This document shows positions 1-5,476 of a DNA stretch of 7,901 nt, in pieces. Within the stretch, counting starts at the first letter, position 1, and every line of letters begins with the position of its first letter. The DNA lies in the NCBI GenBank assembly GCA_031177735.1, contig JAPSKJ010000091.1, forward strand, positions 1 through 7,901, written 5' to 3'. This stretch comes from Nocardioides sp. Lineage in GTDB: Bacteria > Actinomycetota > Actinomycetes > Propionibacteriales > Nocardioidaceae. The notes under the pieces were generated by a model. The model had not been told where the DNA came from, did not search any database, and saw only the letters and a list, made by a program, of their open reading frames with translations. The position numbers and the translations under genes are program-made.

Positions 1-120
1 GTCAAGGTCGACCTAGGCCGGAGCAAGGGGAAGGTCACCATCGAGTTCGCCACCGTCGACGACCTGCGTCGGATCGTCGACCTCATCGACCGGAGCGGGC
101 GCAGCGATAAGTTGCTCTAG
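1..120 (+). CDS. parB: ParB chromosome-partitioning protein, C-terminal end (partial)
   Basis: The frame is open from the first base and stops with TAG at 118-120, giving the last 39 residues of a protein whose start lies left of the window. The tail contains a basic segment (GRSKGKVTIEF) followed by an amphipathic helix (DDLRRIVDLID). This is the usual ending of ParB proteins: the small C-terminal dimerisation and DNA-contact domain, a beta-hairpin followed by a helix. ParB is the CTP-dependent clamp that loads on parS sites near oriC and works with ParA in origin segregation. Its N-terminal CTPase and helix-turn-helix domains are not visible here. The assignment rests on this short tail plus synteny: parB beside the trx-sigM-murJ block is the standard actinobacterial arrangement. 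No parS-like GTTTCACGTGAAAC site was seen in the window. Confidence 0.85.
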   Translation, partial: VKVDLGRSKGKVTIEFATVDDLRRIVDLIDRSGRSDKLL

Positions 121-125
121 TGATC

Positions 126-149
126 TGTCGACAAAGCACTTTGTCGACA
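126..149. repeat. Perfect 11-bp inverted repeat just after parB; possible bidirectional terminator or protein-binding site
   Basis: The arms TGTCGACAAAG (126-136) and CTTTGTCGACA (139-149) are exact reverse complements around a 2-base centre. The right arm lies inside a second perfect palindrome, TTTGTCGACAAA (140-151). The element starts 5 bases after the parB stop and ends 29 bases before the aminotransferase stop, so it sits between convergent genes, as a shared terminator would. However, neither side has a T-tract and the arms are only about half GC in a very GC-rich region, which is weak for an intrinsic terminator. Two copies of the palindrome TGTCGACA spaced 16 bp apart would also suit a dimeric DNA-binding protein. 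The structure is certain; its function is not. Confidence 0.7.
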
Positions 150-178
150 AATCTACGGAGCTGCCATCTGCGTGCCGA

Positions 179-1513
179 TCAGAAGACGTCGGTGCCGGGC
201 GCGTCGTAGTCCTTGCCCCGGATGGCCGGCATCGAGGCGGTGTCGGTGCCGAACGTGGCGTGCAGCTCCATCTCGGCCTCGATGACGCTGGCGAGACGGC
301 GTACGCCCTCGCGGATGCGTTCGGGGGTCGGGTAGCAGTAGGAGAGCCGCATCGCGGAGGACCCGTAGCCGTCGGCGAAGAACGCCGTGCCCGGCACGTA
401 GGCCACGCGCGCGGTGACCGCACGCGGCAGCATCGCCTTGGCGTTGATGCCCGGAGGCAGGGTCAGCCAGACGTAGAAGCCGCCGTCCGGGACGTTCCAG
501 CGGCACGCGGCCGGCATCATGTCCTCCAGCGCCGACACCATCGCGTCGCGACGCTCCCGGTACATCTCGCGGAACTGCTTGATCTGGCCCTGCCAGTCGT
601 GCTTCGACAGGTAGGCCGAGATGGCCATCTGGCTGAACTGCGGCGGGCACAGCGTCGCCGACTCCTGCGCAAGCACGAGCTTCTCGCGCACCGACGGCGG
701 AGCGAGCGCCCAGCCGACCCGGAAGCCCGGGGCGAAGGTCTTGGAGAAGGAGCCGAGGTAGATGACTCCCTCGGCCTCGTCGGCGCGCAGCGCCCGCATC
801 GGCTCGCGGTCGAAGCCCAGCAGGCCGTAAGGGTTGTCCTCGAGGATCAAGATGCCCTCGGACCGACAGATCTCGAGGATCTCGGGACGCCGCTCGGCGG
901 CGAGCGTCACGCCGGCCGGGTTGTGGTAGTTGGGGATCGTGTAGAGGAACTTGATCGTCTTGCCGGCCGCCTTCGTGGCGCGGATCGCCTGGCGCAGCGC
1001 CTCCGGCACGAGGCCGTCGGCGTCCATCTCCGCGTGCACCACGTCGCACTGGTAGCCCTTGAACACGCCCAGCGCACCGACGTACGACGGAGCCTCGCAC
1101 ACCACGACGTCACCCGGGTCGCAGAACACCCGGGTGACCAGGTCGACGGCCTGCTGGGAGCCGACCGTGACGACGACGTCATCGGCGTGGGCCTCGATGC
1201 CCTCCAGTCGCATGACGTCGGTGATCTGCTCGCGCAGCTCGGGCACGCCCTGACCGGAGCCGTACTGCATCGCGACGGGGCCCTCGGTGGCGACCAGCTC
1301 GGAGATCGCGCCTCCCACCACGTCGAGCGGCAAGCCGGAGATGTTCGGCATGCCACCCGCGAGCGAGACCACCTCGGGCCGCGAGGCGACAGCGAAGAGA
1401 GCTCGGATCTCGGAGGCCGTCATGCCGGCCGTACGTGCGGCGTACCGGTCAACGTAGGGGTCGAGGCGGCCCCCAGGCTGGGACCGATGGCTGCGCGACG
1501 GCGAGTTCTCCAT
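179..1513 (-). CDS. PLP-dependent class I/II aminotransferase (fold type I), substrate unknown
   Basis: A 444-residue cytoplasmic transaminase. The fold-type-I landmarks are in order: MQYGSGQG near residue 85, as in LysN/MocR-type aminotransferases; the PSY motif whose Tyr144 should stack on the cofactor ring; NPAG with Asn198; EDNPYG with Asp226 for the pyridine nitrogen; SFSKT with Lys258 as the Schiff-base lysine; and Arg389 in MRLSY for the substrate carboxylate. All key residues are intact, so an active enzyme is expected. The closest family feel is 2-aminoadipate/aromatic/branched-chain aminotransferases and the enzyme half of MocR regulators, but no regulator domain is present and the amino donor cannot be read from sequence. 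The ATG at 1513 is chosen because AGAGGG lies 3 bases upstream; an in-frame codon 21 residues earlier (1576) would run further into the divergent promoter region. The gene is convergent with parB and divergent from the acetyltransferase. The last 25 residues are an extra hydrophilic tail. Confidence 0.92.
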   Translation of the reverse strand: MENSPSRSHRSQPGGRLDPYVDRYAARTAGMTASEIRALFAVASRPEVVSLAGGMPNISGLPLDVVGGAISELVATEGPVAMQYGSGQGVPELREQITDVMRLEGIEAHADDVVVTVGSQQAVDLVTRVFCDPGDVVVCEAPSYVGALGVFKGYQCDVVHAEMDADGLVPEALRQAIRATKAAGKTIKFLYTIPNYHNPAGVTLAAERRPEILEICRSEGILILEDNPYGLLGFDREPMRALRADEAEGVIYLGSFSKTFAPGFRVGWALAPPSVREKLVLAQESATLCPPQFSQMAISAYLSKHDWQGQIKQFREMYRERRDAMVSALEDMMPAACRWNVPDGGFYVWLTLPPGINAKAMLPRAVTARVAYVPGTAFFADGYGSSAMRLSYCYPTPERIREGVRRLASVIEAEMELHATFGTDTASMPAIRGKDYDAPGTDVF

Positions 1514-1624
1514 AGTCCCTCTAGCATGAACGATGACGGGCTCGTCCGCACACCGGTAGGTCGTGGCGGACGGCACGGATTGGTCACATCGGCTCAGCGC
1601 GGAGTCGAGGGAGGAGCGCCGGCG
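1514..1624. promoter_or_regulatory. Divergent intergenic region between aminotransferase and acetyltransferase genes
   Basis: These 111 bases must hold, or overlap, the start signals of two divergent genes if each has its own promoter. Both ribosome-binding sites are visible at the edges. I found no convincing housekeeping -35/-10 pair and no GGAAT-N18-GTT site on either strand. An ATG at 1526, in frame with the acetyltransferase, has no Shine-Dalgarno sequence. The promoter role is inferred from gene orientation only. Confidence 0.4.
1608..1616 (+). promoter_or_regulatory. Strong ribosome-binding site fixing the acetyltransferase start
   Basis: AGGGAGGAG matches the anti-Shine-Dalgarno sequence well and ends 8 bases before GTG at 1625. 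It decides between that GTG and upstream in-frame candidates such as ATG 1526, which have nothing comparable. Confidence 0.75.
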
Positions 1625-2290
1625 GTGTCCCGCAAGGTCGTGCGACTCACCCTGGACCTGCTCGACGAGCTCGATGCGCCGTGTCGCAACTGCCTGTTCT
1701 GGGAGGTCGACCCGGTGCGGCGGCGCGCCATCGACCCGGCGGACGCGGCCGCGGAGAAGGAGGCCTGGATCTCCGAGGTCATGCGGGAGTGGGGCTCGTG
1801 CGGCCGGGTGGTGCTGGTCGACGACCGGCCGGCGGGCTACGCGATCTACGCGCCCGAGGCGTTCGTGCCCGGCTCCGCGTCGTTCCCCACCGCGCCGATC
1901 TCACCGGACGCAGTGCTGCTGACGACCGTCCACGTGGACCCGGCACACACCGGGGGCGGACTGGGCCGGATGCTGATCCAGGGCATGGCCCGCGACCTGA
2001 TCACCCGAGGCGGGATCGCGGCGATCGAGGCGTACGGCGACGTCGGGCCGGCCAGTCGCCTGCACGGCGCCCGGTGTGCGGCTCCGGCCGAGTTCCTCGC
2101 GCACGTGGGCTTCAAGACCCACCGGCCGCATCCCACCGCTCCGCGCTACCGGATGGAGCTGCGCACGGCGGTGCGGTGGCGCGATGAGGTCGAAGCCGCA
2201 GTGGAGCGGATCCTCGGCGCGGTGCGCCCGCACAAGGCCCCCAACCCGACGGCACCCGCCCCGAGAGGGCCGGTGCGCGAGGGCCGGTGA
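1625..2290 (+). CDS. GNAT-family N-acetyltransferase with N-terminal CxxC
   Basis: A 221-residue protein that probably transfers an acetyl group from acetyl-CoA to an unknown amine. The GNAT core is visible: strand VLLTTVHVDP (97-106), then the acetyl-CoA pyrophosphate loop TGGGLG (109-114), where the usual leading Arg/Gln is not at its normal place, followed by a helix, a second strand (AAIEAYG) and FLAHVGFK near 157-164 as motif-B-like sequence. Before the core, residues 17-27 hold PCRNCLFWE, a CxxC plus aromatic pair that could bind zinc or be redox active. The start is GTG 1625 on the strength of the SD at 1608-1616. The open frame continues left to 260, but that stretch is antisense to the aminotransferase and is not protein. 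M. tuberculosis has an uncharacterised gene, Rv3916c, in the equivalent place beside parB in the same orientation; equivalence is inferred from position. The C-terminal 25 residues are Pro/Arg-rich and probably disordered. Confidence 0.85.
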   Translation: MSRKVVRLTLDLLDELDAPCRNCLFWEVDPVRRRAIDPADAAAEKEAWISEVMREWGSCGRVVLVDDRPAGYAIYAPEAFVPGSASFPTAPISPDAVLLTTVHVDPAHTGGGLGRMLIQGMARDLITRGGIAAIEAYGDVGPASRLHGARCAAPAEFLAHVGFKTHRPHPTAPRYRMELRTAVRWRDEVEAAVERILGAVRPHKAPNPTAPAPRGPVREGR

Positions 2291-2309
2291 CGCGTGCCAG
2301 GCATGCGAA

Positions 2310-2347
2310 AAGCGGCGCCGCCCGGCCCGAGCCGGACGACGCCGCTT
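2310..2347. terminator. Bipartite hairpin, bidirectional terminator between the acetyltransferase gene and trxA
   Basis: The outer arms AAGCGGCG (2310-2317) and CGCCGCTT (2340-2347) pair perfectly. Inside, CCGGC (2322-2326) and GCCGG (2331-2335) pair around a CCGA loop, with a symmetric 4x4 internal loop between the two stems. Read on the minus strand (end of trxA) the stem closes into TTTT, giving a short U-tract. On the plus strand (end of the acetyltransferase gene) only TT follows. It lies 19 bases after each of the two convergent stop codons, so it most likely ends both transcripts, more efficiently for trxA. Confidence 0.85.
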
Positions 2348-2366
2348 CGGCGTAGGCGGAGCTTGC

Positions 2367-2696
2367 TCAGCCGATGTAGGGAGCGAGCTCGTTGAGCAGC
2401 GCAGCCTTCGGGCGAGCGCCGACGATCGACTTCACGACCTCACCGTCCTGATAGACGTTGATGGTCGGGATGCCGGTCACCCGGTAGTTCGACGGGGTGA
2501 CGGGGTTCTCGTCGACGTTCATCTTCAGGAACGTGATCTTGTCGCCGTGCTGGCCGGCGATCTCGTCGAGGATCGGGGCGACCTGCTTGCAGGGACCGCA
2601 CCACTCGGCCCAGAAGTCGACCAGGACCGGCTTGTCGGACTTGAGCACCGACTGCTCGAACTCGGCGTCGGTCACAGCGGAGATGTTGTCAGCCAC
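2367..2696 (-). CDS. trxA: Thioredoxin
   Basis: A complete 109-residue thioredoxin, the standard length. The active site WCGPC is at 32-36, preceded by VDFWAE, and the cis-proline is Pro77 in GIPT. Asp27 (VDF), the buried acid of the family, is present. It reduces protein disulfides in the cytoplasm and is recycled by the NADPH-dependent reductase encoded just upstream. The start codon is GTG at 2696; AAGGG lies about 10 bases upstream, a modest ribosome-binding site. The gene begins 93 bp after the trxB stop, a gap that holds its own SigR-type promoter, so it need not rely on readthrough from trxB. The hairpin at 2310-2347 ends the transcript. In M. tuberculosis the corresponding gene (trxC) is followed by cwlM; nothing of the kind follows here. 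Confidence 0.97.
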   Translation of the reverse strand: MADNISAVTDAEFEQSVLKSDKPVLVDFWAEWCGPCKQVAPILDEIAGQHGDKITFLKMNVDENPVTPSNYRVTGIPTINVYQDGEVVKSIVGARPKAALLNELAPYIG

Positions 2697-2749
2697 GAGG
2701 GACTCACCCTTCTCGATCTCTCGAATCGGTTGCGGAAGCTTGACGGGTC

Positions 2750-2775
2750 AACACCGGCACGGGAGCGGTCATTCC
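2750..2775 (-). promoter_or_regulatory. SigR/SigH-type ECF promoter for trxA (GGAAT-N18-GTT)
   Basis: On the minus strand GGAAT (2775-2771) and GTT (2752-2750) are separated by exactly 18 bases, matching the published consensus of the actinobacterial disulfide-stress sigma factor SigR (SigH in mycobacteria). With a start about 6-8 bases past GTT, the leader to GTG 2696 would be roughly 45-50 bases. Flanks shared with the trxB site extend the match to GGGAAT and GTTGAC, with ACCG in the same place in the spacer. It lies wholly within the 93-bp gap between trxB and trxA. Confidence 0.85.
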
Positions 2776-2789
2776 CGCCCCCGGGACGG

Positions 2790-3797
2790 TCACGCGCCGG
2801 CGGTCTGGGCCAGCTCGGTGATGACCTCGGCGTCGGCCCTGGCCTGCGCCTCGCTGGCGGAGGCCGAGTGCTCGAGCTCGGCGAGGTAGCGCTCGGCGTC
2901 GAGGGCGGCCGCGCACCCCGTGCCCGCGGCGGTGATCGCCTGACGGTAGACGTGGTCCACCAGGTCGCCCGCCGCGAACACGCCGGGCAGGTTGGTGCCG
3001 GTGGAGGGGTGCTCCACGACGACGTAGCCATCGGTGTCGAGATCGACCTGGCCGCGCACGAGCTCCGATCGCGGGTCGTGCCCGATGGCGATGAACAGGC
3101 CGGTCGCGTCGAGCTCGCGGGACTCGCCGGTGACGGTGTCCTTGAGCGTGAGCGACTCCAGGCGGTCGGCGCCGTTGATGGACTCGACCACGCTGTTCCA
3201 CACGATCTCGAGCTTCGGGTCGGCGAAGGCGCGCTCCTGCATGATCTTGGAGGCACGCAGCTCGTCGCGGCGCACGATCAGGGAGACCTTGGAGCCGAAC
3301 CGAGTCAGGAAGGTGGCCTCCTCCACCGCGGAGTCACCGCCACCGACGACCGCGATGTGCTGCTCGCGGAAGAAGAAGCCGTCACAGGTCGCGCACCACG
3401 ACACGCCGCGGCCGGAGAGCTCCTCCTCACGGGGGAGACCGAGCTTGCGGTAGCCGGAACCCATCGCGAGGATGACGGCCTTCGCGTGGTAGGTGTCGGT
3501 CGCGGTCCTGACGACCTTGACGTCGCCGGTGAGGTCGACCTCCACCACGTCGTCGGCCACCAGCTCAGCACCGAACCGCTCGGCCTGGGCGCGCATGTTG
3601 TCCATCAGCTCCGGGCCCATGATCCCGTCGCGGAAGCCGGGGAAGTTCTCCACCTCGGTGGTGTTCATCAGCGCACCGCCGGCGGTCACCGAGCCCTCGA
3701 ACACGAGCGGCTGCAGGTTGGCCCGCGCGGCGTAGACCGCCGCGGTGTAGCCCGACGGGCCGGAGCCGATGATGATGACGTTGCGGGGCTGGGACAT
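2790..3797 (-). CDS. trxB: Thioredoxin-disulfide reductase (NADPH, FAD)
   Basis: A complete 335-residue low-molecular-weight thioredoxin reductase that moves electrons from NADPH through FAD to thioredoxin. The FAD-binding Rossmann motif GSGPSG is at 11-16, the redox-active pair CATC at 135-138 inside the inserted NADPH domain, whose own Rossmann motif GGGDSA is at 152-157. The second FAD contact, GVFAAGDL, is at 272-279, followed by the conserved QAITAAGTGC segment. All catalytic positions are intact. The last 25 residues are an Ala/Glu-rich tail beyond the core. ATG 3797 is chosen because AGAGG lies 5 bases upstream and the FAD motif then sits at its normal distance; an in-frame start at 3974 would run through the promoter and into the anti-sigma gene. 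The product works with TrxA encoded 93 bp downstream, and an exact SigR-type promoter precedes the gene. Confidence 0.97.
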   Translation of the reverse strand: MSQPRNVIIIGSGPSGYTAAVYAARANLQPLVFEGSVTAGGALMNTTEVENFPGFRDGIMGPELMDNMRAQAERFGAELVADDVVEVDLTGDVKVVRTATDTYHAKAVILAMGSGYRKLGLPREEELSGRGVSWCATCDGFFFREQHIAVVGGGDSAVEEATFLTRFGSKVSLIVRRDELRASKIMQERAFADPKLEIVWNSVVESINGADRLESLTLKDTVTGESRELDATGLFIAIGHDPRSELVRGQVDLDTDGYVVVEHPSTGTNLPGVFAAGDLVDHVYRQAITAAGTGCAAALDAERYLAELEHSASASEAQARADAEVITELAQTAGA

Positions 3798-3843
3798 GGG
3801 TGCCTCTCGTAGCTGGGTGGTGCGCGTCGGTCTCGTGGATGTC

Positions 3844-3869
3844 AACCGATCGTAGGCGACGGTGATTCC
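3844..3869 (-). promoter_or_regulatory. SigR/SigH-type ECF promoter for trxB (GGAAT-N18-GTT)
   Basis: On the minus strand GGAAT (3869-3865) and GTT (3846-3844) are exactly 18 bases apart, the SigR consensus; trxBA is the classic SigR target in Streptomyces. It is centred in the 128-bp gap after the anti-sigma gene, with about 46 bases from GTT to ATG 3797. TTGACA also reads here (3845-3840) but has no -10 partner at 17-18 bases, so the ECF reading is better. A role in disulfide-stress induction is established for the family and inferred here. Confidence 0.88.
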
Positions 3870-3877
3870 CCTCCGGG

Positions 3878-3890
3878 CCTGCGCCGCAGG
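3878..3890 (-). terminator. Small hairpin after the anti-sigma gene (weak terminator candidate)
   Basis: CCTGC (3878-3882) pairs with GCAGG (3886-3890) around a 3-base loop. It lies between the anti-sigma stop (3926) and the trxB promoter. Only 5 bp with no T-tract, so at best it attenuates the murJ-sigM transcript before trxB; chance is quite possible in DNA this rich in GC. Confidence 0.25.
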
Positions 3891-3925
3891 GTGAGCGGCG
3901 GCCGGCCCCGGGCGCGGATCGCAGG

Positions 3926-4768
3926 TCAGCCGACGGGCAGCGTGACCGACCGGATCACCTCGGCGGTCCCGCACCGGAGCAGGTCGGCGACCTGGCTGTC
4001 GCCGGTCGGCGGGCGCAGCGCGAGGACCGCGGACGCCCCCTCGTAGGTCACCGGCAGGAGGGTGCCCTCGCCCCAGGCGGCCGGATCGCAGGGGAAGGCC
4101 GGCGCGGCCGGCACCGCAGCTCCGGAGCGCGGGCTCGGGGCGCCGAGAGCGGTGCTGCGCGCGAGCTGCTCCAGAGCAGTGCGTACGTCGCCGGCGAAGT
4201 GGTCCGCGCGGATCTCGGGCAGGACCCCGCCGCTCGCCTCATAGCGCTCGTCGAGGGTCGCCTCAGCGTCCGCGCCCGTGAGCGGGTGCGCCGGGGACAC
4301 CTGCGTGGAGCCTGACTCGCTCTGGGCCTCGGTCGGCCCGCTCAGGGCGGTGGCGCCGGGCGGCTGCGCCTGCGAGGCGGCACCCGCCTCAGCCTCACGG
4401 CCACCCGAGGTGTCCGTGGCCGATGTCGCGGCGTGCTCTCCACCGCGCTCGACCTGGCCGAAGCCGACCGCGGCCACCGCGACCGCCGCGGCGGCCACGA
4501 GCAGGATCCCGCCCCACGGCCGGCGGCGCAGCGGGGTGACGTCGGCGGGGCCGGTGGCTGGATCCGTGACCGTCTCGGCGGGTGCCAGCGCCGCGGCGGC
4601 CGGCTCCCCGGAGCTGTCACCGGCGGCGGCGTCGTCCGCCGGGTCGCTCTCCTCGGCGGCGAGCCGTGCGAGGACCGCGTCGAGGCGTGCGGCGACGTCG
4701 GCCGGGACCGGCTCGTCGTGCCGCGCGTCGGCGAGCAGGCGCCGGACCTGCTCCTCGCGGTCGGTCAT
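3926..4768 (-). CDS. Membrane-anchored anti-sigma factor of SigM (RsmA-like)
   Basis: A 280-residue single-pass protein. Residues 1-84 are cytoplasmic, acidic and helical at the start (EEQVRRLLADAR, then DVAARLDAVLARLAAEE), the likely sigma-binding part. Basic RRR (81-83) precedes a hydrophobic span at about 86-105. The outside part begins with a Ser/Gly/Ala-rich linker (about 106-170) and ends in a compact domain with two cysteines, Cys227 and Cys266, which could form a disulfide. There is no HxxxCxxC motif, so it is not a zinc anti-sigma factor like RsrA. ATG 4768 has AAGGA 5 bases upstream; the in-frame start at 4903 would overlap the end of sigM. The gene follows sigM by 49 bp, the usual sigma/anti-sigma pairing, and matches the position of Rv3912 (RsmA) in M. 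tuberculosis. The sequence itself is poorly conserved, so the call leans on context and topology. Confidence 0.8.
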   Translation of the reverse strand: MTDREEQVRRLLADARHDEPVPADVAARLDAVLARLAAEESDPADDAAAGDSSGEPAAAALAPAETVTDPATGPADVTPLRRRPWGGILLVAAAAVAVAAVGFGQVERGGEHAATSATDTSGGREAEAGAASQAQPPGATALSGPTEAQSESGSTQVSPAHPLTGADAEATLDERYEASGGVLPEIRADHFAGDVRTALEQLARSTALGAPSPRSGAAVPAAPAFPCDPAAWGEGTLLPVTYEGASAVLALRPPTGDSQVADLLRCGTAEVIRSVTLPVG

Positions 4769-4817
4769 GGGGATCCTTCGGTGGTGCCAGGTGGGTGAGG
4801 TTGGGAACGGGGGCGGA

Positions 4818-5465
4818 TCAGGCGGGTGGCCCCCGCGCGTCGTCCGTGGATGGGACGACCCCGGCCGGCGACGGGTTCCCGGGTGAGGGGTGGGGCTCGT
4901 CACGGTCGAGGAGCGGGGCGAGCAGCTCGGCCAACCGCGCGCGTCCGCGCGAGCAGCGGGACTTCACCGTCCCCACGGCACAGTCGAGCACCTCGGCGGC
5001 CTCGGCGACGGCGTACCCCTCCATGTCGACGAGGACCAACGCCGCCCGCTGCTCCGGTGGCAGCTGGGCGAGCGCAGCCAGCACCGCGGTGCGGCGGTCG
5101 GCCGCCACCGCGGACTCCTCGGGGCCGAGGTCGTGCTCGACCGGGTCGTGGTCGTCGGGCACCGGCTCGGTGCGCCGGACCTTGGCGGCGCGCAGCCGGT
5201 CGAGGCAGGCGTTGACGACCACGCGGTGCAACCAGGTGGTGACCGCGGCGTCACCGCGGAAGCTCCCGGCGCGCCGGTACGCCGCGATGAGGCCGTCCTG
5301 CAGGCCGTCGGCGGCGTCCTCGGGGTGCCCCATCGTGCGCAGCGCCACGGCCCAGAGCCGGTCGCGGTGGCGCGCGAAGAGCACGCCGAACGCGTCATGG
5401 TCCCCGGCCACGTGGTCGGCCAGCAGCTCGGCGTCGCTGCGGAGGTCGTCTGCCGGCCCGGTCAC
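4818..5465 (-). CDS. sigM: ECF RNA polymerase sigma factor SigM
   Basis: A 215-residue ECF sigma factor. Region 2 spans about 23-93 (DAFGVLFARHRDRLWAVALR, DAADGLQDGLIAAYRRAGSF and TWLHRVVVNACLDRLR), giving core RNA polymerase binding and -10 recognition. A short acidic linker (about 94-122) leads to region 4 at about 123-187 (LAQLPPEQRAALVLVDMEGY, then VGTVKSRCSRGRARL), whose helix-turn-helix reads the -35 element. The last 28 residues are Pro-rich and variable. The GTG start at 5465 overlaps the TGA of the upstream pseudokinase gene as GTGA, with GGAG 7 bases upstream inside that gene, so translation is probably coupled. The next methionine is residue 45, inside region 2, which rules out a later start. 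The name rests on the murJ-sigM-anti-sigma-trxB-trxA synteny shared with M. tuberculosis. It is not SigR, which pairs with a zinc anti-sigma factor. Confidence 0.93.
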   Translation of the reverse strand: MTGPADDLRSDAELLADHVAGDHDAFGVLFARHRDRLWAVALRTMGHPEDAADGLQDGLIAAYRRAGSFRGDAAVTTWLHRVVVNACLDRLRAAKVRRTEPVPDDHDPVEHDLGPEESAVAADRRTAVLAALAQLPPEQRAALVLVDMEGYAVAEAAEVLDCAVGTVKSRCSRGRARLAELLAPLLDRDEPHPSPGNPSPAGVVPSTDDARGPPA

Positions 5466-5476
5466 GGCCGCGCTCC
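5462..5476 (-). promoter_or_regulatory. GTGA stop/start overlap with internal ribosome-binding site (pseudokinase to sigM)
   Basis: The TGA ending the pseudokinase gene (5464-5462) shares two bases with the GTG that starts sigM (5465-5463). The sigM Shine-Dalgarno GGAG (5476-5473) is within the last codons of the pseudokinase gene. This is the standard layout for translational coupling and makes sigM output depend on translation of the upstream gene. Confidence 0.8.

Noticed and set aside
121..178. A parS site or SOS box downstream of parB
   Set aside because: The palindrome TTTGTCGACAAA matches neither GTTTCACGTGAAAC nor the actinobacterial LexA box TCGAAC-N4-GTTCGA.
260..1624. A long plus-strand frame running antisense to the aminotransferase and joining in frame to the acetyltransferase
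   Set aside because: The GC-rich third-position pattern keeps antisense frames open. The aminotransferase on the minus strand has all catalytic motifs, and the acetyltransferase has a strong SD before GTG 1625. The antisense stretch matches no fold I know.
1526..1624. Upstream ATG start (1526) for the acetyltransferase
   Set aside because: It has no Shine-Dalgarno and would add 33 residues unlike the family, almost touching the divergent aminotransferase start. GTG 1625 has an excellent site 8 bases upstream.
2076..3812. A 578-codon plus-strand open frame over the thioredoxin genes
   Set aside because: It is the antisense shadow of trxA and trxB, is dominated by Gly/Val/Asp/Leu/Arg, and has no recognisable domain or ribosome-binding site.
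3838..3845. TTGACA (minus strand) as a housekeeping -35 for trxB
   Set aside because: No TANNNT-like hexamer lies 16-18 bases downstream; the TTGACA overlaps the GTT of the better-supported SigR-type site.
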